Of a stretch of DNA of 64,000 nt, positions 8,798 to 19,024 are shown piece after piece. Both the position numbers and the translations under genes were made by a program. The notes under the pieces are model-generated. The model was not told the origin of the DNA. It ran no database searches and was given only the letters and a program-made list of their open reading frames with translations. The stretch's first letter is position 1. Every line of letters starts with the position of its first letter. Source of the stretch: an uncultured Paraprevotella sp. (GTDB lineage: Bacteria; Bacteroidota; Bacteroidia; Bacteroidales; Bacteroidaceae); NCBI GenBank assembly GCA_944321365.1, contig CALULA010000002.1, forward strand, positions 62,001 to 126,000, in the 5' to 3' direction.

Positions 8798-9396
8798 AAC
8801 ACAAGCTGCCCGGAGTGAAGGACATGCCTGCCGAGGAGTTCGGTAACAACGATTATCTGTTGCGCATGGCCGAGGAATTGAACCGCGATGGGGCGGGCAT
8901 CGTGCTGGGCACGATGGACGAACTGATCAACTGGGGGCGCAGTAACTCGTTGTGGTCGCTCACATTCGGTACGAGCTGCTGTGCCATCGAGTTCATGGCC
9001 TTGGGTGCGGCACGCTACGACATGGCCCGCTTCGGTTTCGAGGTGACCCGTAACTCACCGCGTCAGGCCGATATGATTATGGTGCTGGGTACGATTACCT
9101 GGCGTATGGCTCCCGTGCTCAAGCGTCTGTACGACCAGATGGCTGAACCGAAGTATGTGATAGCTGTGGGCGGCTGCACCATCAGCGGTGGTCCGTTCCG
9201 TGGCAGTTACCATGTGGTGGAGGGTATCGACAAGATTGTTCCGGTGGACGTGTACATCCCTGGTTGCCCGCCGCGACCTGAGGCTTTCTTCTACGGCATG
9301 ATGCAGTTGCAGCGCAAGATAAAGATGGAACGCTTCCTGGGCGGGCGCAACCGCAAGGAAAAGGAGAGTGAAAACGCAAAAAGCGACGGAGAATGA
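8788..9396 (+). CDS. nuoB: NADH-quinone oxidoreductase subunit B
   Basis: Peripheral-arm subunit holding the terminal 4Fe-4S cluster N2, which passes electrons to quinone. Ligands are visible at C64-C65 (GTSCCAIEF), C130 (VGGC) and C160 ([10 protein letters not shown]). 202 residues, with a lysine/glutamate-rich tail after about residue 180. Two starts are possible: the ATG at 8788, and the ATG at 8794, which would make a clean ATGA coupling with nuoA. It overlaps nuoCD by four bases. Confidence 0.95.
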   Translation: MEMKHKLPGVKDMPAEEFGNNDYLLRMAEELNRDGAGIVLGTMDELINWGRSNSLWSLTFGTSCCAIEFMALGAARYDMARFGFEVTRNSPRQADMIMVLGTITWRMAPVLKRLYDQMAEPKYVIAVGGCTISGGPFRGSYHVVEGIDKIVPVDVYIPGCPPRPEAFFYGMMQLQRKIKMERFLGGRNRKEKESENAKSDGE

Positions 9397-11036
9397 TGGA
9401 AATGGAAGAAAAGATAAAACAGTGGTGCCCCGCCGGCGGACTCCGTGTGGAGGAAAGCGGTGAGAGGGTACTGGTGGTCATGGCAGATGACCTGGAGAAC
9501 GTGTGCCGCCGTCTGCACGATGACACAGAGGAACCGATGGACTACCTGCGTGACCTGGTAGGGGTGGACAACGGGCCTGAGACGGGCACGCTGAGCGTGT
9601 TCTACCAACTGGAGAGTGCCCGGACAGGGCGGCGGCTCATGCTGCGCTGCGACACGCGGGGACGCGATGCGGAGGGGGCGCTGCTGCCCACCGTGAGCGG
9701 TATCTGGCACACGGCCGAAATCAAGGAGCGCGAGGCATGGGATCTGCTGGGCATCCGTTTCGTGGGCCATCCCGACATGCGGCGGCTCTACCTGCGCGAG
9801 AACTGGAACGGCCATCCGCTGCGTAAGGACTATGACATGAACTCCAACGTGCTCGACCTGGAGGCGGAGACGAATGCCGACGTGACGGAAGAGTTCGACC
9901 TGATGGCCGACGGCACGCTGCGCGGGCATGAGAATGTGGTGTTCAATCCCGATGACTTCGTGGTGAACATCGGTCCGCAGCACCCCTCCACCCACGGCGT
10001 ACTGCGCATGCGTACGGCCCTGGACGGTGAGATGGTGAAGAAAATCGACCCCGTGCTGGGCTATATCCACCGCGGTATAGAGAAGATGAACGAGCGTCTC
10101 ACCTATCCGCAGACGCTGGCTCTGACCGACCGGTTGGACTACCTGAGCGCACACCAGAACCGCCATGCACTGTGCATGTGCATCGAGCAGGCGGCAGGCA
10201 TCGAGGTGAGCCGTCGCGTACAGTTCATCCGTACCATCATGGACGAGCTGCAGCGTATCGACTCCCACCTGCTCTTCTACTCCTGTCTGGCCATGGATAT
10301 GGGTGCACTGACGCCTTTCTTCTACGGTTTCCGCGAACGTGAGATGATTCTGGACATCTTCGAGGAGACCACGGGCGGACGCCTCATACAGAACTATAAT
10401 GTCATTGGCGGCGTACAGGCAGACATCCATCCCGGCTTCGTGAGCAGCGTGAAAAAGTTTATCACCCATCTGCGCGGCATCATCCACGAGTACCACGAGA
10501 TATTCACCGGCAACGTCATTGCCCGTACCCGTCTGCAGGGCGTGGGTGTGCTCTCGCGTGAGGACGCCATCTCGCTGGGCGCTACGGGCGGCACCGGACG
10601 TGCTTCGGGCTGGGCCAACGATGTGCGCAAGCACCATCCCTATGCGCTCTACGGCGAAGTGGACTTCCGCGAGATAGTCTATACCGAGGGCGATTCCTTT
10701 GCCCGCTACATGGTGCGTATGGACGAGATTATGGAATCATGCCACATCATAGAGCAACTGATAGACAACATTCCCGAAGGGGAGTTCAGGGTCAAGGTGC
10801 GTCCTGTGCTGAAGTTGCCTGAGGGTGTCTATACGGCTTCGGTGGAGGCCAGCCGCGGCGAGTTCGGCGTGTTCCTGGTCAGCCGTGGCGACAAGGTGCC
10901 CTATCGTCTGCACTACCGCTCCACGGGACTTCCGCTGGTGCATGCCATGGACACGGTGTGCCGGGGCGGCAAGATTGCCGACCTGATAGCCATCGGCGGT
11001 ACGCTGGACTTCGTGATTCCCGACATAGACAGATAG
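9393..11036 (+). CDS. nuoCD: NADH-quinone oxidoreductase fused subunits C and D
   Basis: Residues 1 to about 150 are the 30 kDa NuoC domain ([20 protein letters not shown], then LRKDYD); residues about 165-547 are the 49 kDa NuoD domain, with [31 protein letters not shown], and the terminal [13 protein letters not shown]. Together with NuoB and NuoH, NuoD forms the quinone pocket; the PQHPSTHG histidine lies there. The fusion is common in Bacteroidetes and also in E. coli. GC-rich, like its neighbours. Start coupled to nuoB by ATGA. Confidence 0.95.
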   Translation: MMEMEEKIKQWCPAGGLRVEESGERVLVVMADDLENVCRRLHDDTEEPMDYLRDLVGVDNGPETGTLSVFYQLESARTGRRLMLRCDTRGRDAEGALLPTVSGIWHTAEIKEREAWDLLGIRFVGHPDMRRLYLRENWNGHPLRKDYDMNSNVLDLEAETNADVTEEFDLMADGTLRGHENVVFNPDDFVVNIGPQHPSTHGVLRMRTALDGEMVKKIDPVLGYIHRGIEKMNERLTYPQTLALTDRLDYLSAHQNRHALCMCIEQAAGIEVSRRVQFIRTIMDELQRIDSHLLFYSCLAMDMGALTPFFYGFREREMILDIFEETTGGRLIQNYNVIGGVQADIHPGFVSSVKKFITHLRGIIHEYHEIFTGNVIARTRLQGVGVLSREDAISLGATGGTGRASGWANDVRKHHPYALYGEVDFREIVYTEGDSFARYMVRMDEIMESCHIIEQLIDNIPEGEFRVKVRPVLKLPEGVYTASVEASRGEFGVFLVSRGDKVPYRLHYRSTGLPLVHAMDTVCRGGKIADLIAIGGTLDFVIPDIDR

Positions 11037-11078
11037 AGACCCTGAATATACAGATATAAACTTATCAAGCATACGAGT

Positions 11079-12179
11079 ATGAATCAAGCATTTTTGGATT
11101 ATTACAGCCTGGAGCCGCTGACGGGATGGATTCACCGCACGCTGTGCGGTGTGATGCCGGAAGACTGGGCCGTCTTTCTTGAGGGACTTGTCATCGGCGT
11201 GGTCATTCTGTTGGCCTACGCCCTGCTGGCTGTGGTGCTCATCTATATGGAACGCCGGGTGTGCGGTGCTTTCCAGTGTCGCATCGGTCCCAACCGTGTG
11301 GGCGGTCGTGGCGGTCTGCTGCAGGTGCCGGCCGATGTGCTGAAAATCCTGACCAAGGAAATCATTCGTCTGAAGAAGTCCGACCATCTGCTCTATGAGC
11401 TGGCACCCTATCTGGTGATTCTGGCTTCCGTGGTGTCCTTTTCGTGCCTGCCGTGGCACAAGGGGGCGCAGGTGCTCGATCTGGAGATTGGTGTGTTCTT
11501 CGTGCTGGCGGCTTCCAGCATCGGTGTGCTGGGCATCCTGCTGGCCGGATGGAGCAGTAACAGCAAGTACACCCTTATCGGTGCCGTGCGCAGCGGTGCC
11601 ATGATTATCAGCTACGAGCTGTCGTTGGGCATCACGGTGCTGACGATGGTGGTGCTGAGCGGCACGATGAGCATCAGCGGCATCGTGGAGAGCCAAGCCG
11701 GGGGATGGAACATCTTCCGGGGGCACATCGTGGCCGTGGTGGCTTTCATCATCTATCTCATTGCGGGTAATGCCGAGGCCAACCGTGGCCCGTTCGACCT
11801 GGCCGAGGCCGAGCAGGAACTGACGGCCGGTTACCATACGGAATATTCCGGTATGCACTTCGGCTTCTTCTATCTGGCCGAGTACCTGAACCTCTTCATC
11901 ACGGCGGGTATCGCCACCACCCTGTTCCTGGGCGGATGGATGCCGTTCCATGTGGCCGGTCTCGACGGTTTCAATGCCGTGATGGACTATATTCCCGGCA
12001 TCGTGTGGTTCCTGGGCAAGACTTTCTTCGTGGTCTTCCTGCTCATGTGGATCCGTTGGACATTCCCCCGCCTGCGTATCGACCAGGTGCTGACGCTGGA
12101 GTGGAAATACCTCATGCCGCTTTCGCTTCTGGTGATGATGGTGATGACGGTGTTCAAGGTGTTCGGTTTGGTGTTTTAA
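11079..12179 (+). CDS. nuoH: NADH-quinone oxidoreductase subunit H
   Basis: Membrane subunit joining the peripheral arm to the proton-pumping arm and forming the quinone entry. 366 residues with about eight membrane helices. Family signatures are [20 protein letters not shown] (loop 1) and [20 protein letters not shown] with [15 protein letters not shown] (the acidic loop facing the quinone cavity). It follows nuoCD after 42 bases. Confidence 0.95.
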   Translation: MNQAFLDYYSLEPLTGWIHRTLCGVMPEDWAVFLEGLVIGVVILLAYALLAVVLIYMERRVCGAFQCRIGPNRVGGRGGLLQVPADVLKILTKEIIRLKKSDHLLYELAPYLVILASVVSFSCLPWHKGAQVLDLEIGVFFVLAASSIGVLGILLAGWSSNSKYTLIGAVRSGAMIISYELSLGITVLTMVVLSGTMSISGIVESQAGGWNIFRGHIVAVVAFIIYLIAGNAEANRGPFDLAEAEQELTAGYHTEYSGMHFGFFYLAEYLNLFITAGIATTLFLGGWMPFHVAGLDGFNAVMDYIPGIVWFLGKTFFVVFLLMWIRWTFPRLRIDQVLTLEWKYLMPLSLLVMMVMTVFKVFGLVF

Positions 12180-12200
12180 CATGTAATATGAAAAAGTGAT

Positions 12201-12680
12201 ATGAGCAAGTTCACAGAATATATCAAAGGATATTGGAACGGCACGGGGACGCTGCTGGTGGGACTGCGTACGTCCATGAGGGTGTTCCTGCGCAAGAAAG
12301 TGACGGAGCAGTATCCGGAAAACCGTCATACGACGCTCCACATCCCGGAGCGTCACCGCGCTACGCTGGAGATGGTCTACGACGAGGAGGGCCATCACCA
12401 TTGCATCGCCTGCGGCCTGTGTCAGATGGCCTGCCCCAACGGGACCATCCGTGTGACATCGGCCACCAAGGAGGATGCCGAGGGAAAAAAGAAGAAGTAT
12501 CTGGTGAAGTATGAGTACGACCTGGGTTCGTGCATGTTCTGCCAGCTCTGTGTCAATGCCTGTCCCCATGGGGCCATACGTTTCTCCAATCATTTTGAGA
12601 ACGCCGTGTTCGAGCGTGAGAAACTGTTGCTCACGCTGAGCCGTGAGGGGTCGGTGCTGGCGGCTTCCGGAAGTAAATAA
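12201..12680 (+). CDS. nuoI: NADH-quinone oxidoreductase subunit I
   Basis: Ferredoxin-like subunit carrying clusters N6a and N6b, which relay electrons to N2 in NuoB. Two complete CxxCxxCxxxC sets are visible: C68, C71, C74, C78 (CIACGLCQMACP) and C111, C114, C117, C121 (CMFCQLCVNACP). 159 residues. With no NuoEFG genes present, these are likely the first clusters to receive electrons from a soluble donor. Confidence 0.95.
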   Translation: MSKFTEYIKGYWNGTGTLLVGLRTSMRVFLRKKVTEQYPENRHTTLHIPERHRATLEMVYDEEGHHHCIACGLCQMACPNGTIRVTSATKEDAEGKKKKYLVKYEYDLGSCMFCQLCVNACPHGAIRFSNHFENAVFEREKLLLTLSREGSVLAASGSK

Positions 12681-12701
12681 CCTGTAAAAGCATGTAGTAA
12701 T

Positions 12702-13214
12702 ATGGAAATAACTCTTCAACAAATCGTTTTCGGAGTAGTTGCGCTGATGATGGCGGTCTGCTCGGTCCTGTCAGTAACCACGGGCAGGATCCTGCGTGCG
12801 GCCACGGCACTGCTGTTCGTGCTTTTCGGTACGGCTGGCCTCTATTTCATGTTGGGTTACACCTATCTGGGGGCTGTTCAGCTGTCGGTCTATGCCGGAG
12901 GTATTGTGGTACTCTACGTATTTTCAATCCTGCTCACCCGTTCAGACAAGAACATGAACAGGCGTATTCCTCGTGGTCGCTGGTTTGCCGCTACCGTTGC
13001 GGTGGTAACCGGTTTCTTCCTGACAGTGTTCCTGCTGTTTACTAACGGTTTCGCCCTGAACACCGTTCCTGCTCTGGTGGAGCAGAATCCTGCAGGGGTG
13101 GGCGAGGCACTGGTCGGTATGGACAAGTACGGCTTCATTCTGCCTTTCGAGGCTATCAGCGTACTGTTGCTGGCCTGCATGATTGGAGCGATAATGATAG
13201 CACGCAAACATTGA
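12702..13214 (+). CDS. nuoJ: NADH-quinone oxidoreductase subunit J
   Basis: Membrane subunit with five predicted helices in 170 residues. The conserved third-helix segment YLGAVQLSVYAGGIVVLYVF is clear. It sits between nuoI and nuoK, as in standard nuo operons, and takes part in the central proton-translocation axis. Confidence 0.93.
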   Translation: MEITLQQIVFGVVALMMAVCSVLSVTTGRILRAATALLFVLFGTAGLYFMLGYTYLGAVQLSVYAGGIVVLYVFSILLTRSDKNMNRRIPRGRWFAATVAVVTGFFLTVFLLFTNGFALNTVPALVEQNPAGVGEALVGMDKYGFILPFEAISVLLLACMIGAIMIARKH

Positions 13215-13230
13215 CTAAAAAGGTAAAGTT

Positions 13231-13542
13231 ATGGAAATTCACGTAATTAGTTATTTGATATTGAGCACGGTCATGATGTTTGCCGGCATCTACGGCTTCT
13301 TCACGCGCCGCAACCTGCTGGCCATACTGATTTCCGTGGAACTGATGCTCAACGCGACGAACATCAATTTTGCCGTGTTCAACCGCTATCTGTTCCCCGG
13401 TGTGCTTGAGGGCCACTTCTTCACGCTCTTCGGCATCGCCATTTCGGCGGCGGAGACTGCCGTGGCCATTGCCATCATGATCAACGTTTACCGCAATGTG
13501 CGCAACATCCAGACGGACGACATCAACGAGATGAAAGGGTGA
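13231..13542 (+). CDS. nuoK: NADH-quinone oxidoreductase subunit K
   Basis: Three-helix antiporter-like small subunit, 103 residues. The glutamates used in proton transfer are in ISVELMLNATNINF (helix 2) and AAETAVAIAIMI (helix 3). It follows nuoJ after 16 bases and precedes nuoL. Confidence 0.95.
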   Translation: MEIHVISYLILSTVMMFAGIYGFFTRRNLLAILISVELMLNATNINFAVFNRYLFPGVLEGHFFTLFGIAISAAETAVAIAIMINVYRNVRNIQTDDINEMKG

Positions 13543-13577
13543 CGGCGTAATGTTTAAACTGACAAAAGAATAAGGAT

Positions 13578-15464
13578 ATGGAATATACGATATTGATTCT
13601 CCTTCTGCCGGTGCTGAGCTTTCTGGTACTGGCGTTGGCCGGGATGAAGATGTCCCACCGTGTGGCGGGCCTTATAGGCACGCTGTCATTGTGTGCCGTC
13701 ACGGTGGTCAGCTATCTCACGGCATACGCCTACTTCGCGATGCCGCGTCAGGCCGACGGCACTTTCGCACAGCTGATGCCCTATAATTTTGAGTGGCTTC
13801 CTTTCACGGACGCGCTGCACATCGACATGGGCATCCTGCTTGACCCTATTTCCGTGATGATGCTGGTGGTCATCTCCACCGTGTCGTTCATGGTGCACAT
13901 CTATTCTTTCGGTTACATGAAAGGCGAACGGGGCTTCCAGCGTTACTACGCTTTCCTGAGCCTTTTCACCTTTTCGATGCTCGGACTGGTGGTGGCCACG
14001 AACATCTTCCAGATGTATGTGTTCTGGGAACTGGTGGGCGTGTCGTCCTACCTGCTCATCGGCTTCTACTATACCAAGCCCGAAGCCATCGCCGCTTCCA
14101 AGAAAGCCTTCATCGTGACGCGCTTTGCCGATCTGGGCTTCCTGATTGGTATTCTGATTTACGGCTACTACATGGGTACGTTCACCTTTGACCCGGCTCA
14201 GGAGGACCTGATGCAGGGGGCACTGATGCTGCCCTGGGCACTGGGACTGATGTTCGTGGGCGGTGCCGGTAAGAGCGCCATGTTCCCGTTGCACATCTGG
14301 CTGCCCGACGCCATGGAGGGTCCCACGCCGGTGAGTGCCCTGATTCATGCCGCCACGATGGTGGTGGCCGGTGTCTACCAGGTGGCCCGCCTCTTCCCGC
14401 TCTACATTGCCTATGCGCCCGAAACGCTCCATATCGTGGCCTACGTGGGGGCTTTCACGGCTTTCTATGCAGCTTCGGTGGCTTGCGTACAGAGCGACAT
14501 CAAGCGTGTGCTGGCCTTTTCCACCATCTCGCAGATCGGTTTCATGATGGTGGCACTGGGCGTATGTACGGGCATGCCCTCGCACGAGGGTGGACTGGGC
14601 TACATGGCCTCCATGTTCCACCTGTTCACACATGCCATGTTCAAGGCACTGCTCTTCCTGGGTGCGGGCTGCATCATCCATGCAGTACACAGCAATGAGA
14701 TGTCGGCCATGGGCGGACTGCGCAAGTACATGCCTGTGACCCACATCACGTTCCTCATCGCCTGTCTGGCCATTTCGGGCATACCGCCGTTCTCCGGTTT
14801 CTTCTCCAAGGACGAGATTCTGACGGCCTGCTTCGCTTTCAGTCCCGTGATGGGCTGGGTGATGACGGTCATTGCCGGTATGACGGCGTTCTACATGTTC
14901 CGTCTTTACTACGGCATCTTCTGGGGTACGGAGAACAAGGCGCTCCATGCGGCGCATACGCCTCATGAGAGTCCGCTCACGATGACGTTCCCGCTGATGG
15001 TGCTGGCTGCCGTGACCTGTGTGGCCGGTTTCATTCCCTTCGGCCATTTCGTGACGGGCGACGGCCTGTCGTACGACATCCATCTGGACAGTACGGTGGC
15101 CCTGACCAGCTGCGTGGTGGCTGTAGTGGCCATTGCGCTGGCAACTTTCATCTATGTCCGCGACCGCCAGCCGGTGGCCGATGCGCTGGCCCGCCGCTTC
15201 CCGCGGTTGCACGAGGCGGCCTACCGCCGTTTCTATATGGACGAGGCCTGGCTGTTCGTCACCAAGCGCATCATCTTCCGCATGGTGTCCACTCCGCTGG
15301 CCTGGTTCGACCGCCATGTGGTGGACGGCTTCATGAATTTCCTGGCGTGGGCCACGAATGCCTCGGCCGAGGAGGTGCAGCCCATGCAGAGCGGGCGCAT
15401 CCAGGCCTACACTGTATGGTTCCTGTGCGGTATCATTGTGCTGACGCTGTTGTTAATGTTGTAA
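13578..15464 (+). CDS. nuoL: NADH-quinone oxidoreductase subunit L
   Basis: Distal antiporter-like proton-pumping subunit with the long lateral helix at the C-terminus. 628 residues (E. coli about 613). Signatures: FWELVGVSSYLLIGFYY (glutamate of helix 5), GAGKSAMFPLHIWLPDAMEG (lysine of helix 7), and the discontinuous helix around SVACVQSDIKRVLAFSTISQ. The last about 70 residues form a final membrane helix after the amphipathic arm. Confidence 0.95.
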   Translation: MEYTILILLLPVLSFLVLALAGMKMSHRVAGLIGTLSLCAVTVVSYLTAYAYFAMPRQADGTFAQLMPYNFEWLPFTDALHIDMGILLDPISVMMLVVISTVSFMVHIYSFGYMKGERGFQRYYAFLSLFTFSMLGLVVATNIFQMYVFWELVGVSSYLLIGFYYTKPEAIAASKKAFIVTRFADLGFLIGILIYGYYMGTFTFDPAQEDLMQGALMLPWALGLMFVGGAGKSAMFPLHIWLPDAMEGPTPVSALIHAATMVVAGVYQVARLFPLYIAYAPETLHIVAYVGAFTAFYAASVACVQSDIKRVLAFSTISQIGFMMVALGVCTGMPSHEGGLGYMASMFHLFTHAMFKALLFLGAGCIIHAVHSNEMSAMGGLRKYMPVTHITFLIACLAISGIPPFSGFFSKDEILTACFAFSPVMGWVMTVIAGMTAFYMFRLYYGIFWGTENKALHAAHTPHESPLTMTFPLMVLAAVTCVAGFIPFGHFVTGDGLSYDIHLDSTVALTSCVVAVVAIALATFIYVRDRQPVADALARRFPRLHEAAYRRFYMDEAWLFVTKRIIFRMVSTPLAWFDRHVVDGFMNFLAWATNASAEEVQPMQSGRIQAYTVWFLCGIIVLTLLLML

Positions 15465-15483
15465 AAAGAAAGATAGAAACGTT

Positions 15484-16971
15484 ATGAATATACTGAGTCT
15501 TTTCGTCCTGGTGCCCCTGCTGATGATGCTGGGGCTGTGGGCGGCCCGCACGCTGAGTCAGGTGCGCGGGGTGATGGTGGCCGGTTCTTCCGTGCTGCTG
15601 CTGTTGGCCATATGGCTTGTGGTGGACTATCTGGGTCTGCGTGCCGGAGGGGCCACTGAGGAGATGCTTTTTACAGACAGCGTGATGTGGTATGCCCCGT
15701 TGCACATCTGCTACGCTGTGGGTGTGGACGGCATTTCGGTGGTGATGTTGCTGTTGAGTGCCATCATCGTGTTCACGGGTACGTTCGCTTCGTGGAAGCT
15801 GAAGCCGCTGACCAAGGAATATTTCCTGTGGTTCACGCTGTTGAGCACCGGCGTGTTCGGTTTCTTCATTTCCGTAGACCTGTTCACCATGTTCATGTTC
15901 TACGAGGTGGCCCTGATTCCGATGTACCTGCTTATCGGCGTGTGGGGTAGCGGTCGCAAGGAGTATGCCGCCATGAAGCTCACACTGATGCTCATGGGCG
16001 GTTCTGCTTTTCTGCTTATCGGCATTCTGGGCATCTATTACGGTGCCGGAGCACAGACGATGAACGTGCTGGAGATAGCCCGTCTGCACATCCCCGAAGA
16101 GATGCAGCGCATCTTCTTCCCGGCGGTGTTCGTAGGCTTTGGCGTGCTGGGGGCTTTGTTCCCGTTCCACACCTGGAGCCCCGACGGTCATGCATCGGCT
16201 CCCACGGCGGTGTCGATGCTGCATGCCGGTGTGCTGATGAAGCTGGGAGGCTACGGCTGTTTCCGTGTGGCCATGTACCTGATGCCTGAGGGGCTGGCCA
16301 TGTGGGGCGACGTGTTCCTCGTGCTGACCACCATTTCCGTGGTCTACGGTGCGTTCAGTGCCGTGGTGCAGACCGACCTGAAATACATCAATGCCTATTC
16401 TTCGGTGAGCCACTGCGGTCTGGTGTTGTTCGCGCTGCTGATGATGACGCGCACGAGCTGCACGGGTGCCGTGCTGCAGATGCTGAGCCACGGTCTGATG
16501 ACAGCCCTGTTCTTTGCCCTCATCGGCATGATTTATGGCCGTACGCATACGCGTGATGTCCGGCAGCTCAGCGGTCTGATGAAGATTATGCCTTTCCTGG
16601 CCGTGGGGTATGTGCTGGCCGGTCTGGCCAACCTGGGTCTGCCGGGACTTAGCGGTTTCGTGGCCGAGATGACCGTATTCGTCGGCTCGTTTGAGCATAC
16701 AGACTTGTTCCATCGCGCCTGCACCATTATCGCCACGACGAGTATCGTCATCACGGCGGTGTACATCCTGCGTGTGGTGGGCAAGATTCTCTATGGCACT
16801 TGCCACAATCCGGAGCATCTGAAGCTGACCGATGCCACTTGGGACGAGCGTGTGGCCGTCATCTGCCTGGTGGTCTGCGTGGCCGGTCTGGGTCTCGCCC
16901 CGTGGTGGGTGAGCGATGCGGTGAGTGCGAGCGTGGAGCCTATTGTTTCCCAATTGTCTGTTTTCAATTAA
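15484..16971 (+). CDS. nuoM: NADH-quinone oxidoreductase subunit M
   Basis: Middle antiporter-like subunit of the membrane arm, 495 residues and about 14 helices. Markers are FMFYEVALIPMYLLIGVWG (key glutamate), LFPFHTWSPDGHASAPTAVS, LMKLGGYGCFR and QTDLKYINAYSSVSHCGLV. It follows nuoL after 19 bases. Confidence 0.95.
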   Translation: MNILSLFVLVPLLMMLGLWAARTLSQVRGVMVAGSSVLLLLAIWLVVDYLGLRAGGATEEMLFTDSVMWYAPLHICYAVGVDGISVVMLLLSAIIVFTGTFASWKLKPLTKEYFLWFTLLSTGVFGFFISVDLFTMFMFYEVALIPMYLLIGVWGSGRKEYAAMKLTLMLMGGSAFLLIGILGIYYGAGAQTMNVLEIARLHIPEEMQRIFFPAVFVGFGVLGALFPFHTWSPDGHASAPTAVSMLHAGVLMKLGGYGCFRVAMYLMPEGLAMWGDVFLVLTTISVVYGAFSAVVQTDLKYINAYSSVSHCGLVLFALLMMTRTSCTGAVLQMLSHGLMTALFFALIGMIYGRTHTRDVRQLSGLMKIMPFLAVGYVLAGLANLGLPGLSGFVAEMTVFVGSFEHTDLFHRACTIIATTSIVITAVYILRVVGKILYGTCHNPEHLKLTDATWDERVAVICLVVCVAGLGLAPWWVSDAVSASVEPIVSQLSVFN

Positions 16972-16988
16972 TAAATGGTTAGAAGGTT

Positions 16989-18431
16989 ATGAATAATTAT
17001 ATGTCTGCTGTGTTGTCATTGCACGCCGAGTTGTCGCTGATTGTGGTGCTGGTGGTGGTCTTCCTGGCCGACCTTTTCAGGTCGCGTCCCGGTGGGCGCG
17101 GACTGCGGGTGCTGGTGTGTGCGCTGATGCTTGTCCAGGTGCTGCTGAACCTGTCGCCCGACACGCGCGAGCTTTTCGGCGGCATGTACGTGAACACGCC
17201 TTTCACTTCTGTGGTCAAGTCCATCCTTTCGGCCGGCACGCTGCTGGTGTTCCTCCAGAGCGGTGAGTGGACACGCCGTCCTGATACGGCCATACGCGAG
17301 GGGGAGTTCTATGTGATTACGCTTTCCACCCTGTTGGGCATGTTCTTCATGCTCTCTGCGGGTCATTTCCTGATATTCTATGTGGGACTGGAGATGGCGA
17401 GCATCCCCATGGCCTGTCTGGTGGCGATGGACAAGAAACGCCGTCAGAGTGCCGAGGCCGGGGCCAAGTTCATCCTCAGTTCGATGTTTTCATCGGCCCT
17501 GCTGCTCTACGGTCTGTCGCTGCTCTACGGTACGACGGGTACGCTCTATTTCGCCGACCTGCCCGATGTGTTGCAGAGCGGTGGTCTGGAGCGGCTGGCA
17601 CTGGTGCTCTTCATTGCCGGCATGGGCTTCAAGATGAGCCTGGTGCCGTTCCATCTGTGGACGGCTGATGTCTATCAGGGGGCACCAACGGGCGTGACGG
17701 CCTATCTGAGTGTCATCTCCAAGGGAGCTGCCGCTGTGGCACTGGCCGTTGTGGTACGCTTCGTGTTCCCGGCCTTGACGGACGACTGGTCTGTAGTGCT
17801 GGCCCTGCTCTCCGTGGTGACCATCACGTTGGGTAACCTGATGGCCGTGCTGCAGCACGACATGAAGCGTTTCATGGCTTTCAGCAGCATCTCTCAGGCG
17901 GGTTACATCGTGCTGGGCGTATTGGCCGGTTCGCCTGCGGGTATGGCTTCTCTGGCGTTCTATGTGGCCATCTATGTGGTGGCCAACGTGGCGGTGTTTG
18001 CCGTCATCAGTACGGTGGAGCAGCATGGCGGTGGCCGCACGGACCGCGAGGCTTTCAACGGCCTGTATGCCACCAATCCGCGTCTGACGCTGGTGATGAC
18101 GTTGGCACTGTTCTCGCTGGGCGGCATTCCGCCGTTTGCGGGCTTCTTCAGCAAGTTCTTCATCTTTGCTGCGGCTTTCGAGGCCGGCTGGCACCTGGTG
18201 GTGTTCCTGGCCCTGCTCAACACCATCATCTCGCTCTATTACTACCTGTTGGTGGTCAAGGCCATGTACATCAGTACACCGGCTGAAGGCAGTGCCTTTG
18301 GCAGTCCCATTCACAGCAGTCGTGGCGTGCGCCTGTGTCTGGCACTCTGCACGCTGGGTGTATGTGTACTGGGTGTGCTGAGTTGCTTCTACGAGAATCT
18401 CTTCCAGTGGGCAGATATGCTGCCGTGGTAA
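16989..18431 (+). CDS. nuoN: NADH-quinone oxidoreductase subunit N
   Basis: Proximal antiporter-like subunit, 480 residues. Markers are YVGLEMASIPMACLVAMDKK, MGFKMSLVPFHLWTADVYQG and HDMKRFMAFSSISQAGYIVLG. Last gene of the operon; a hairpin begins 24 bases after the stop. Together the eleven genes give the core (NuoA-D, H-N) without the NADH-oxidising module. Confidence 0.95.
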   Translation: MNNYMSAVLSLHAELSLIVVLVVVFLADLFRSRPGGRGLRVLVCALMLVQVLLNLSPDTRELFGGMYVNTPFTSVVKSILSAGTLLVFLQSGEWTRRPDTAIREGEFYVITLSTLLGMFFMLSAGHFLIFYVGLEMASIPMACLVAMDKKRRQSAEAGAKFILSSMFSSALLLYGLSLLYGTTGTLYFADLPDVLQSGGLERLALVLFIAGMGFKMSLVPFHLWTADVYQGAPTGVTAYLSVISKGAAAVALAVVVRFVFPALTDDWSVVLALLSVVTITLGNLMAVLQHDMKRFMAFSSISQAGYIVLGVLAGSPAGMASLAFYVAIYVVANVAVFAVISTVEQHGGGRTDREAFNGLYATNPRLTLVMTLALFSLGGIPPFAGFFSKFFIFAAAFEAGWHLVVFLALLNTIISLYYYLLVVKAMYISTPAEGSAFGSPIHSSRGVRLCLALCTLGVCVLGVLSCFYENLFQWADMLPW

Positions 18432-18455
18432 GAGAAGCCTTATAATATTATCAGT

Positions 18456-18532
18456 TCCTCCGCGCGAGTTTTGCCCTTTTCCGTTCCTGATGGGTTTGAT
18501 GCTGTGGCAAGCCTCGCGCGGAGGATGTTTTT
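18456..18532 (+). terminator. Terminator of the nuo operon
   Basis: TCCTCCGCGCGAG (18456-18468) is perfectly complementary to CTCGCGCGGAGGA (18513-18525), a 13-bp GC-rich stem with a 44-nt loop, followed by TGTTTTTA. Confidence 0.8.
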
Positions 18533-18663
18533 ATAGGGGAGTGGGGAGGACATTATTATGGTGAAAATGTGGAAAAGTAAATCCCTGTTGCCGATAGATT
18601 TTGCGCACAAAAATTTTCCGCCTACCGCAATTTCTCCGTTCTTCTACTGCAAGAAAAACTGTA

Positions 18664-18707
18664 TATATGCAGTGAATTGCTTATATATATAAGGTATTCT
18701 GCATATA
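18664..18707. repeat. Nested AT-rich palindrome
   Basis: Outer arms TATATGCAG (18664-18672) and CTGCATATA (18699-18707) enclose the perfect palindrome CTTATATATATAAG (18680-18693). It could be an operator or cruciform-forming site; no regulator is identified. Confidence 0.6.
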
Positions 18708-18987
18708 CATTCAGATTTAGAACTGTTGCTCCTGCTCGATTTTGTTCTGGATGAAGCAGTATGTCAGTCTGTTGTTTTGATAAAGTGTAAGCTGTAGGGC
18801 GGGGTAATCCTATACAGGAAAAGAAGAACGGCTACAGTGGACGATGCCTTTCAGACCTTAAAAGCGATAAGTATGCCTGAACGTCTTTTCAGCTCCTGTT
18901 TCGCTGTTTTCCTCTCCGCGTTCCCTAAAAAAAGTGAAGCGTTCTGATAAACTGCTGCAAATATCCCGTTTTTTGAGAGCCTTTTCT

Positions 18988-18995
18988 TATATTTG
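18988..18995 (+). promoter_or_regulatory. -7 element of the menaquinone operon
   Basis: TATATTTG fits TAnnTTTG 29 bp before the ATG at 19025. A T-run ending in G lies upstream, but the spacing to a -33 TTG is not ideal. Confidence 0.5.
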
Positions 18996-19024
18996 CTTCT
19001 GTAACATCTAAAAAACGTGGGAGT

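Larger units (their letters stand above)
18533..19024. other. Intergenic region between nuoN and the menaquinone genes
   Basis: About 490 bases with no credible gene. It holds a short TTGCGCA/CCGCAA cluster (18600-18630), a nested AT-rich palindrome (18664-18707), and a -7 element at 18988-18995. No tRNA or known riboswitch shape was seen. Confidence 0.7.

Noticed and set aside
9291-10637. A 448-codon minus-strand frame over nuoCD
   Set aside because: The plus strand carries unmistakable NuoC and NuoD motifs; the antisense product is low-complexity.
13686-15317. A 543-codon frame antisense to nuoL, and similar long antisense frames over nuoM, nuoN, nuoCD and nuoH
   Set aside because: They lie wholly opposite well-identified complex I genes, are rich in His, Gln and Arg from GC-rich third positions, and have no domain signatures.
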